From Lacinutrix sp. C3R15 (GTDB taxonomy: Bacteria > Bacteroidota > Bacteroidia > Flavobacteriales > Flavobacteriaceae): a DNA stretch of 64,000 nt. The stretch covers positions 434,001 to 498,000 of the forward strand of contig NZ_JAHKPZ010000015.1 in assembly GCF_018860825.1 (NCBI RefSeq). Direction: 5' to 3'. The first letter of the stretch is position 1. Every line of letters begins with the position of its first letter. The translations under genes and the position numbers were made by a program. Below the pieces are notes generated by a model. It was not told the origin of the DNA. It saw only the letters and a program-made list of their open reading frames with translations, and searched no databases. Below are positions 56,554-64,000 of the stretch, one piece after another.

Positions 56554-59500
56554 CTATTTAATAATGAATTTAAAAACATTGGTCTTATTAAGGATTAAGA
56601 AATACATTCCAGAAGACAATTTGTTTGTAGTAACTGTAGCTTGATTAGCATGAACAGTTTGTGAGTTAATTAAAGCTCCGTTAAGATTGTAAACAGAAAT
56701 TGTTTCAATTGTATTTGTAGTGTTTTTAATATGTATTACTTCACTACTATTTAAAATGGTTGGGTAAATTTTAAATGCTGAAGTTTCAAATTCTGAATTA
56801 GATAAGGTGTTAGATTCATATAAAGCAAATGTGCTAAATCCTGTAAAGGTACCTTTATATGTTCTGTATGCTTGTTCTGCATTAGTTTCTAAAAGGCCAC
56901 CAGCAATGGTATAATTGTTGGAAATATCTGAAGCATCATCAATATTTGTGCTACTTACCTTTATTATCTGCAATGTACTTGGGTCACTAAAGCTATTTAA
57001 TTCTGCATCTGTGAAATATAAGGTAACATCATAAGTGGCTGTACTTGCATTTGGTCCGTTAGCCTCAATATTAAATACTTTACCAGAATGGGAACCCGTT
57101 ATGTTTGAAAAATCTGCTGAAGAACCAATTTCTTGAACAGATAAAGTGACACAGCCTAAATCTTCAGTAGCGTTTTCAATAATACCAATAACTTCAGCAT
57201 CTTGGTCACTAATAAAATATACTTGGTTTCCTGCTTTTACAGTTTCACTATCAGCATCTGCTATATTGCCTTCTACTGGAGTTGCATTACCAGTTACTAA
57301 TACATTATCAATAGAAAAGCTAAATGGACCTTGAACTAATGCATCATTATACCATCTCCATATTAATGTAAATGCTTTGTCATTTAACGCTGGCATTACT
57401 AGATTAAATGTGCCTGTTGCGTTAGGACCTATTCCTGCAGGAGATCCTGTTGTAGCAAATTTCTCTACAGATTCATAAGTTGCTCCATCAAAAGAATACA
57501 TGAATTCTCCCCAATCAAAATAGGCAGTTTGATCATATTCACCACCAGCTTCCCAATCAAAAGAAACAGTTACATTATTAATACCACGAGCATCAACAAC
57601 TTTACTAATTAAATGAATATTACTGTCTGCTGTACCATCATACGTAGGTTCTGTAGTGTTTGCAAGGCTAGGTACTACATATGCTCTTCCTGCAGAATTT
57701 ACTCCATTACCATTAAATAACCATGTATTTGCATCAAACTCTGAATTTACAAACCAATTTTCTGGAGTATCTGAAGTGTCAAAAGTTTCATTTAATAATT
57801 CTATTGTTCCAGAACCTACAGTTGGCTCATAATCATCATCTAAAATAGTGATGGTATGGTTTCTTAAGTCTTCTGTGTTAGGACCATTTAAAAAATTCAT
57901 TTCTATGGTTTCTGTACCTTCAATAATTCCGTCATTATAAATAGTAACTGTTACATCTTGTGTGTTAATAGTTTCAGACACAGGAAAAGTTAAGCTAGAA
58001 GGAGAAATGTTAAAATCTTCACCTAAAGTAGCTGTAGAGTTTTCAAATGAAAAGTTGGCAGTTTGTGTTTCTGTTACTGAAGCAGCAGAAACAGATACAA
58101 TAATGGTTTTAAATTCATTACAACCATTTGTTTCTGTTTTTTCGGTAGTTAAACTTACGCTAGAAGATTCGTAATATAAAACATTAGGATCTGGAGCCAC
58201 ATATTGATCTCCTACTTGTACACCATACCAAGCATTAGTAACCTGCTCTACTTCATGAATAGAATAATCTGTTTCGGCAACTAAAATTGTTGCATTTCTC
58301 ATTTCTTCAAAAGTAGCATTAGGCGTTAATAACACCTCTGCTTTAAAAGTTATTTGTTCTGCAATATCAAAACCAAGACCTTCTACAAAAAAAGGATATC
58401 CTGCACCTCTATCAGAAACACTAGGATCTGATGCTAATTTACCATCTCCTGGTGATAATGTTTGTCCTGAACCAGCAACTAATAAATAAAACCATTTGTT
58501 TAACACGCCACTATTACTGTGTACACCACATTGGTCATTTGCTAAAGTTGGTACACAATTTTCTGTATCTGTCCAGCTTTGACCTTCATAAGCAGAAGGG
58601 TCTCCTTCCGCATTAGGGTCATCCATCCATCGTAACGCAGCAGTTCCAGCTTGTCCTGGTTGTATACCTCCATCACTTTCATCAATTTGTTCCCCAACTC
58701 CCCAAGGGTCATATGGTAAAGAGTTATCAATTTGTGTTAATACATAGTTTTCAACAGCAGCAGCCCAAATATCAGAGAAACCTTCGTTCATTGCTCCTGA
58801 TTGACTTGCATAAACAAGATCTGACGTTGCAGAACACACTCCATGTCCGATTTCATGACCACAAACATCTAATGAGGTTAATGGAGCAAAAGAACCATTA
58901 GGGTTTGTTCCTCCTTGGTAACTACCATCACCATAGGTCATTGCAGTACCGTTCCAAAAAGCATTGTCATATGCATCACCATAATGAACGTAGTTAAGAA
59001 TTTTAGTTCCTTTATTGTCATGACTGCTTCTACCATGAACATCTGCCCAATATCTTACAACTATTTCTGCTCCCCAATGTGCATCTAAAGCAATGTCATC
59101 ATTGTTTGTTTCATTATGAATAGGGTAGCTAAGACTAAAGTCATTTCTGTAATGTTCTGCAGAAGACCAGTTATTGTCTCCAACTTCAGTAATAATTTGT
59201 GATTCTTCAGGTCTTGAATAACCATCATATATAGAATACGAAGGAATTCCGTTTACGCTTAAAGGAAGCCCTCCAACACCATCATAAGATCTTGTTTCAT
59301 TAAGTACTAAAGATTCGTCTATTTCTGTTGTTAAAGGGTCATCTGTAATGCCATAAGGAGCTAGATTTATTGTTCCGTCTAAAGAATATCTATCATTTAA
59401 AGGGTCAATATCGTCTTGGTCATCAAAAGTTGTTTCAAAATTTCTGGTACCAGCATATCTTGTATCCCCTGAGGCTTGAGCAAAAAATGGAGGAGCATAG

Positions 59501-60282
59501 GTGTAGTTGTTTTTAGCCTCTTCTCTTTTTTCGTTTATTTCATTTGCATGTTTAATAATAGCGTCTGCAAGTAATACTTTACCAGATTGCGCATCTACAA
59601 AAACATTAGCTCTGTACACAGGTTCAAAGGCATAAATATTAAATTTATAGGCTAGTTTTAAATCTGCTTCAGGAGTATTGTAGTCATCTACATACACTAA
59701 TTCTCCTACAGGGTAATTTGCATTATATTCTGCTTCAAGATCATTTAATAAGTTTGTATTAATAGTAGTTTCTATTTGTTCTTCAATTATATCCCAAACG
59801 TATTTTTCTGCACCAACATGTTGCGTAGCATAATCTCTTGCTTGGTCTTTAGAAAGACTTACAGATTGATTCATACTATCGTCTAATAAATAATGCTCTA
59901 AAGTGATAAACTTTACACTACCTTCTTTAATAAAGGCTTTGTATTTAGCATGTGCCAAACTAATACCATTATAGGTAGCAGAAAAAGTAATAATTTCTGA
60001 ACCATTTTTAGACGTAGATTTGTTTGAGATAGTAAATTGATAGGAGTCGGTATCAATTTGAAGTGTGTTTTTAAGAAATTCTGGAAGGTTTTCTACAGTT
60101 AAATTAAATCTGGATTTCATTTTTAACATAGATGGTGTTTGCCGATCCGGATTGATAAAGTACGATTCAATTTTAGAGTTTGATTTTAAATTGTTTTCAA
60201 GATTTTGTTGTTTTTTGTTTTGTGCATACATATATCCAGATAGGAGCATACAGTAAGCAAAAAGTAAAATTTGTTTCATCAT
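56554..60282 (-). CDS. Secreted M4 (thermolysin-type) zinc metalloprotease with Calx-beta and T9SS sorting domain
   Basis: 1242 residues from the first of two adjacent ATGs (60280-60282). The frame is open to 60330 but those codons would precede a complete signal peptide (MMKQILLFAYCMLLSGYMYAQ). Then: an FTP/PepSY propeptide; catalytic domain with HEIGH (476-480) and zinc ligand Glu500 in NEGFSD, 20 residues after the second His as in thermolysin; GVHSNSGVLNKWFYLL, which carries the thermolysin His231 equivalent; a Calx-beta domain (ATLGEDFNISPSSLTFP … HTITILDDD); a concanavalin-like region; and a C-terminal type A sorting domain (FKIYPTILNSSEVIHI … LSSGMYFLIL). It is surface-exposed or secreted. 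Confidence 0.93.
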   Translation of the reverse strand: MMKQILLFAYCMLLSGYMYAQNKKQQNLENNLKSNSKIESYFINPDRQTPSMLKMKSRFNLTVENLPEFLKNTLQIDTDSYQFTISNKSTSKNGSEIITFSATYNGISLAHAKYKAFIKEGSVKFITLEHYLLDDSMNQSVSLSKDQARDYATQHVGAEKYVWDIIEEQIETTINTNLLNDLEAEYNANYPVGELVYVDDYNTPEADLKLAYKFNIYAFEPVYRANVFVDAQSGKVLLADAIIKHANEINEKREEAKNNYTYAPPFFAQASGDTRYAGTRNFETTFDDQDDIDPLNDRYSLDGTINLAPYGITDDPLTTEIDESLVLNETRSYDGVGGLPLSVNGIPSYSIYDGYSRPEESQIITEVGDNNWSSAEHYRNDFSLSYPIHNETNNDDIALDAHWGAEIVVRYWADVHGRSSHDNKGTKILNYVHYGDAYDNAFWNGTAMTYGDGSYQGGTNPNGSFAPLTSLDVCGHEIGHGVCSATSDLVYASQSGAMNEGFSDIWAAAVENYVLTQIDNSLPYDPWGVGEQIDESDGGIQPGQAGTAALRWMDDPNAEGDPSAYEGQSWTDTENCVPTLANDQCGVHSNSGVLNKWFYLLVAGSGQTLSPGDGKLASDPSVSDRGAGYPFFVEGLGFDIAEQITFKAEVLLTPNATFEEMRNATILVAETDYSIHEVEQVTNAWYGVQVGDQYVAPDPNVLYYESSSVSLTTEKTETNGCNEFKTIIVSVSAASVTETQTANFSFENSTATLGEDFNISPSSLTFPVSETINTQDVTVTIYNDGIIEGTETIEMNFLNGPNTEDLRNHTITILDDDYEPTVGSGTIELLNETFDTSDTPENWFVNSEFDANTWLFNGNGVNSAGRAYVVPSLANTTEPTYDGTADSNIHLISKVVDARGINNVTVSFDWEAGGEYDQTAYFDWGEFMYSFDGATYESVEKFATTGSPAGIGPNATGTFNLVMPALNDKAFTLIWRWYNDALVQGPFSFSIDNVLVTGNATPVEGNIADADSETVKAGNQVYFISDQDAEVIGIIENATEDLGCVTLSVQEIGSSADFSNITGSHSGKVFNIEANGPNASTATYDVTLYFTDAELNSFSDPSTLQIIKVSSTNIDDASDISNNYTIAGGLLETNAEQAYRTYKGTFTGFSTFALYESNTLSNSEFETSAFKIYPTILNSSEVIHIKNTTNTIETISVYNLNGALINSQTVHANQATVTTNKLSSGMYFLILNKTNVFKFIIK

Positions 60283-60336
60283 AATAGTAATTAAGTGGTT
60301 GAAAATTAAAACACTAACTCTTAGTGTCATACTTTG

Positions 60337-60597
60337 GTTAAGACATGATTTGTTAATACAAAAACAGACAAATTATGCCCTTAACATTGTTAAGACAATT
60401 GAATCTAATTTTACCCTAACATAAATTAAGGTTTTCTTAACAAGAATAATTTTTGTTAAGTATTATTGAGAGAGAGTGGTATTAATTATATGCATAATTA
60501 GTACCATGTTAATAGTGATAGAAACCTGTATTTAAATACAGAAACTTCTTGTTAATACAAGTTAAATAGTAATGGTATTAATTATTAAAATTAATAC
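60337..60597. promoter_or_regulatory. Array of palindromes in the spacer upstream of the M4 protease
   Basis: The 492-base gene-free stretch 60283-60774 holds six inverted repeats in a row: CTTAAC-ATT-GTTAAG (60380-60394); CTTAACAA / TTGTTAAG (60436-60460); an imperfect 30-base palindrome (60477-60506, three non-matching pairs); CTGTATTTAAATACAG (60526-60541, perfect); CTTGT / ACAAG (60548-60561); and a 9-bp pair GTATTAATT / AATTAATAC (60575-60597). Half sites GTTAAGACA occur at 60337 and 60389, TGTTAATACAA at 60351 and 60550, and TGGTATTAATTAT at 60477 and 60573. They could be operators or RNA hairpins in a long leader. Confidence 0.5.
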
Positions 60598-60615
60598 TGA
60601 GAGAGAGAGAGAGAG
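60468..60615. repeat. Two GA dinucleotide tracts
   Basis: (GA)4G at 60468-60476 and (GA)8G at 60599-60615 flank the three middle palindromes of the spacer. The longer tract is a candidate for length variation by slippage. Confidence 0.8.
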
Positions 60616-60705
60616 TATGTGTGATTAATAGTGATACTTATAATAAAAGAGATTAGGTTTTATTTACAATAAAACAGAACTTCTTTTGGTTTTATAAGTT
60701 GTGCG

Positions 60706-60713
60706 CAAATATA
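60706..60713 (-). promoter_or_regulatory. Putative -7 box directed toward the M4 protease
   Basis: On the minus strand TATATTTG matches TAnnTTTG and is the only exact match in the spacer on that strand. If used, the protease mRNA would have a leader of about 415 bases containing all the palindromes. No -33 TTG is seen at the usual distance. Confidence 0.35.
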
Positions 60714-60774
60714 TAATCTAATTTGGTTTAATAAAAATTTAACATTCTTTTTGTTGATTTGATGTAAAAAGAGT

Positions 60775-63315
60775 TTAAAAATTAAGTCTTATGCTAGCAT
60801 TAGGAGTGAAGCTTAAAGATTTGTTATCAACCTGAATTGTTTTTTGTTTATTGGTTTCGTCAACAGTATAATAACGATGTATTACATTGTCTTGGTTGGT
60901 GATATTTTTAATACCAACCCTAAGTGATGATTGTACCTTTTTAGAAATGTTAAGTTTGTAGTTTAAAGATGCATCAAAACGAATAAAAGGATCTAAGTTT
61001 TCATTGTTAGGCACATCATAATTCACTTGGTAAAAGCTACCAACTTGTATAGTTTCATTATCTTCTAATGGTTTAGTATAAGGTGTTCCTGTTCTATAAA
61101 TACTACCTAAAGAAATTTGTAAGCTTTTTAAAATGTTATAATTAAAAGCTAAAGAAACAGAATGCCTAATATCTGCATTATTAGGAAACTGTTTGGGTGT
61201 AAAACTTTCAAAAAAGTAATTATTTATGCTATAGGTGTAACTTAGCCAAGTACTATATTTAGTAGTAGTTATATTCGTTAAAAACTCTACGCCTTTAGAT
61301 GTGTAATTACCTGTAGCATTTAGGTATTGAAAGTTGTTATAGAAGCCTTGGTTAGATGCGGTTATACCATCTACTTTTTTGTAAAAACCAGTGAGGTCTA
61401 CATGAAAATTGTTTTTGTTAAACTCTAATCCAAGCGAGCCTTGCTTACTTGTAGTTATTGGAATGTTTTCTTGGTTTGCTAAAATCCATCGTCTATTTTC
61501 AACACCTAAAAAATCATCTTGAAAATCTACTATTTGGGTTGTAGACTGATTTTTAAATTCGCCTTCTAGTTTTACAGCCAGATGTTTAAATATATTTTGT
61601 TTGAAGTTTAATCTAGGTTCAATAAGTAATTTGTTAAACTTTTGAAAGTAATTAACACGTACACCTAGCCTTAAGTAGGTGCTGTTTTTTTTGTATTCTC
61701 CTTCAGTAAAAAAGGCGTGATTTAACAGTACATCTTTTTTCTCTTTAAGATATGACGGATTGCTAACTTTGGTTTTGTTTAATATTCCGGTTTCATTAAA
61801 TTGATAACCGTTTAATAGCGAAAAATATTTAGAAACTAAAACATGTGTATTAAGTTTTACCCCAGTTTCTAATACTTCATTACCTTGTTGTAAACGTTGG
61901 TCTGTTTGTACTCTGTAATCATCTGCATTTACTGTGTATTTTGAAGAATAGGCAATTAGTTTTGTTTTAAATTTTTTACTCCATTGTGCTTGCCAATTTC
62001 CTCCAAACCCTAAATTTTCTTGTGATAAATTACTGTTTTTAGATGTAGTTTCATCGTCTGTATTTGTAATTGTTTCAGCATAATCTAAGTTATTAAAAAT
62101 GCCAATTATATTAGCTCGAAATTTATGTTTTTTGTTTAGATTAAATAAAAGTTTTGCAGAGTAATCATAAAAGTAAAAGTTTGATGCGGTGTTGCTCTCA
62201 TTTATTTCTTGAGTATTTATATCGCTATCTTGAAAGCTTCGTTTAAAATAATTATCATAGGTTGGTGTGCTATAATAATCTGTAAAAGAACGACGTCCAG
62301 ATACATGAAACTCTAATTTTTTAGAAATAGGTATTTGTAAAAAAGCATCAGCACTAATTAAATTTATACCTGCTCCTCCAGAAAATGTATTTGTAATATT
62401 ATCTTTACTAAACATGTTTATGGTACTTGAAACACCATCACTAAACGCACTGCTTGTTCCGTTTTTGCTAACAATAACTTTGTTTGTTAGATATGGATTG
62501 TAAGCCGAAATGAGCCCGAAGAAATGTCCAGAATGATACATTTTAATGTTATCCCAAAGCATTAAGTTTTGATCATTGGTTCCTCCTCTAACGTTTATGT
62601 TAGCTATGCTTTCGTTAGCGCTTTCAACTCCAGGAAGTGCTTGAATAGACTCTAGTATATCTGGTTCTATCAGTCCAGGAAGTATACCAAATTTTTCGGT
62701 ATTTAAAACAGTGCTACCATCTATTCGTTTTTGTAAACCTGTAGTTAGAAATTTAGTAATGGTAATAGGGTTTAGCTCTTGATTTGTTTCTTTTAAAACA
62801 ATGGTTTTACAATTGTTTTCTTCATTAAAAAAGAAAGTTGCTTTTAGTTGTTTGGTTTCATAACCTAAATACGAAATGCTTAGAGTAGCATTGCTTGGTA
62901 TATTTGTAAGTTTAAATTTACCAGAGTAGTTAGTAGCAGTTCCGGTTTGTGTATTAGTAATAATAATAGAGGTTCCTAATAAGGGCTCATTGTTTTCTTG
63001 TGCTAGTACCATTCCACAAATATCTATGGTTTTGTTAACTACAGATACGGTTATATACCTTTCATTTAATATCTTAAAATTTAATAGCGTTTTGTTATTT
63101 AAGTACGTGATGGTTTGGTTTAAGGTATATTCTTTTGGTGGGTTTTCAATAAATACATTCTTTACATCATCAACAGAATATGAAAATTTTACATCAAACC
63201 TTTCTTCTATAGAGTAAAGTATAGCTGTCAATGGTTTTTTTACTGTAGTAGTTTGGCTATAACTAATACATGTAAAAAAGAGTAGTATGTAAAAAATACA
63301 TTTAGTTAGCTTCAT
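60775..63315 (-). CDS. TonB-dependent receptor with N-terminal signalling (STN) domain
   Basis: 846 residues. Signal peptide MKLTKCIFYILLFFTCISYSQ; STN domain (about 25-100) as in FecA-type transducers, with ILYSIEERFDVKFSYSVDD; carboxypeptidase-regulatory-like domain (about 112-170, DICGMVLAQENNEPLLGTSI); TonB plug (SIQALPGVESANESIANINVRGG); beta barrel ending RLNF. STN receptors signal ligand arrival to a FecR anti-sigma factor, here encoded just upstream with a 14-base overlap. The transported ligand is unknown; no siderophore or haem genes are nearby. Confidence 0.92.
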   Translation of the reverse strand: MKLTKCIFYILLFFTCISYSQTTTVKKPLTAILYSIEERFDVKFSYSVDDVKNVFIENPPKEYTLNQTITYLNNKTLLNFKILNERYITVSVVNKTIDICGMVLAQENNEPLLGTSIIITNTQTGTATNYSGKFKLTNIPSNATLSISYLGYETKQLKATFFFNEENNCKTIVLKETNQELNPITITKFLTTGLQKRIDGSTVLNTEKFGILPGLIEPDILESIQALPGVESANESIANINVRGGTNDQNLMLWDNIKMYHSGHFFGLISAYNPYLTNKVIVSKNGTSSAFSDGVSSTINMFSKDNITNTFSGGAGINLISADAFLQIPISKKLEFHVSGRRSFTDYYSTPTYDNYFKRSFQDSDINTQEINESNTASNFYFYDYSAKLLFNLNKKHKFRANIIGIFNNLDYAETITNTDDETTSKNSNLSQENLGFGGNWQAQWSKKFKTKLIAYSSKYTVNADDYRVQTDQRLQQGNEVLETGVKLNTHVLVSKYFSLLNGYQFNETGILNKTKVSNPSYLKEKKDVLLNHAFFTEGEYKKNSTYLRLGVRVNYFQKFNKLLIEPRLNFKQNIFKHLAVKLEGEFKNQSTTQIVDFQDDFLGVENRRWILANQENIPITTSKQGSLGLEFNKNNFHVDLTGFYKKVDGITASNQGFYNNFQYLNATGNYTSKGVEFLTNITTTKYSTWLSYTYSINNYFFESFTPKQFPNNADIRHSVSLAFNYNILKSLQISLGSIYRTGTPYTKPLEDNETIQVGSFYQVNYDVPNNENLDPFIRFDASLNYKLNISKKVQSSLRVGIKNITNQDNVIHRYYTVDETNKQKTIQVDNKSLSFTPNASIRLNF

Positions 63316-64000
63316 AATTTTTGAAAGTAACCTTTTTACCAGTAATACTATAGCTTAGTTTTAATGGAATAGTTACCGCTTGTAATGCTATGTCTTTGTC
63401 ACTATGTGTAAAACTTCCTGTAAATAATTGGTTTGTGTCTACGTTAGTGGCATCAATTTGTAGGTTGTATTGTCTTTCTAATTCTTTAATAACCTGGCTT
63501 AAAGGTATATTAGTAAAGCTAGATTCTTGTTGTAACCAAGACGGATTTGTAGCTTGAATATCTTTAAATTGTACATTGTTGTTTAACATTCTAAAAGACT
63601 TTCCTTTAGCTAATTTTACAGTTTCTTTATTATAGGTAACACTAACTAAGCCTTCATAGCAGGTAACTTCAAAAAAGTTTTCTCTTTCTTTTACATTAAA
63701 TTGTGTTCCTAAAACTTGCACAATTCCTGCATCTGTATGTACGGTAAATTTTTTGCCTTTTGCAACCTTAAAAAAGGCCTCTCCATCTAGTTCTAAATCT
63801 CTTTCGTTTTTCCAGGTTTTTTTATTGAAACTCAGTTTTGATCCAGCGTTTAATATTACTTCAGAATTATCAGGAAGTTGTACGGTTTCAGTTTCTGCAT
63901 ATTGCGTTTCAAAAGATTGTAAATTGTTAAAAAACAAAAAATAAGATGAGGTTAATAAGATAGCAAAAACAGCAGCTATTCTTAAAAACTGTGTATAGTT
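63302..64000 (-). CDS. FecR-family anti-sigma factor (partial, N-terminus beyond window)
   Basis: The frame is open to the right window edge. An inner-membrane segment (AAVFAILLTSSYFLFF) lies near 63940-63975, followed by the periplasmic FecR domain (VQLPDNSEVILNAGSKLSFNKK … DLELDGEAFFKVAKGKKFTVHT … VQVLGTQFNVKE) and the C-terminal DUF4974-like secretin/TonB-type domain (FTNIPLSQVIKELERQYNLQIDA). The cytoplasmic part and the cognate ECF sigma factor must lie beyond base 64000. It controls a sigma factor in response to the STN receptor encoded next. Confidence 0.9.
   Translation of the reverse strand, partial: NYTQFLRIAAVFAILLTSSYFLFFNNLQSFETQYAETETVQLPDNSEVILNAGSKLSFNKKTWKNERDLELDGEAFFKVAKGKKFTVHTDAGIVQVLGTQFNVKERENFFEVTCYEGLVSVTYNKETVKLAKGKSFRMLNNNVQFKDIQATNPSWLQQESSFTNIPLSQVIKELERQYNLQIDATNVDTNQLFTGSFTHSDKDIALQAVTIPLKLSYSITGKKVTFKNYEAN

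Noticed and set aside
56554-60330. Extended start of the M4 protease at 60330
   Set aside because: The extra 16 codons precede a complete signal peptide that starts at two adjacent ATGs (60282 and 60279).

Overview
The window is AT-rich DNA from a member of the Bacteroidota, most probably a marine Flavobacteriaceae (an Olleya/Lacinutrix/Psychroserpens-like genus would fit, but the genus is inference). The evidence is a SusC/SusD outer-membrane pair, two proteases ending in type IX secretion (T9SS) type A sorting domains, a FecR/TonB-receptor pair, DUF5723 and alpha-2-macroglobulin-like envelope proteins, promoters of the Bacteroidota TTTG-N19-TAnnTTTG type, little Shine-Dalgarno signal, and the order rplQ ... 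carA - eno - gltA. No rRNA, tRNA, CRISPR array, insertion sequence or prophage was found.

Layout. 1-2935 (-): 5' part of a large alpha-2-macroglobulin-family protein, cut by the window edge. 3109-4062: a TPR protein. 4153-9240: a TetR - ABC - HlyD - TolC export operon whose ABC protein has a strongly degenerate ATPase domain. 9321-10676: the murein-recycling ligase mpl. 10855-17739: a lipoprotein, a PaiB-like protein (-), then radC, a degenerate polysaccharide-deacetylase-like gene and yjjG, then a three-gene envelope cluster (lipoprotein, DUF5723 barrel, coiled-coil protein). 17753-20682: rarA (-), a rhomboid protease (+) and rlmB (-). 20875-27184 (-): a SusC-SusD-lipoprotein-lipoprotein operon. 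27305-28999 (-): a small POTRA/Omp85-like barrel with a GTG start.

29183-46437 (+) is the translation superoperon: str (rpsL, rpsG, fusA), S10, spc and alpha clusters, 32 genes including the 38-codon rpmJ. It has internal control points: a terminator-like double hairpin between rpsJ and rplC, a palindromic repeat between rpsM and rpsK, and a terminator overlapping a good promoter between rpsK and rpsD. 46534-53128 holds single genes, most with their own strong terminator: two tandem paralogous secreted proteins of unknown function, carA, eno, gltA and a dimethylargininase-like hydrolase.

53191-64000 (-): two large T9SS-targeted zinc metalloproteases (M12B with P domain; M4 thermolysin type with Calx-beta), preceded by a 492-bp spacer packed with palindromes and GA tracts, then a TonB-dependent transducer/receptor and the 3' part of its FecR anti-sigma factor, which runs off the right end. 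The strongest candidates for something undescribed are the palindrome-rich spacer at 60337-60615, the export operon with the degenerate ABC domain, and the leaders inside the ribosomal superoperon.
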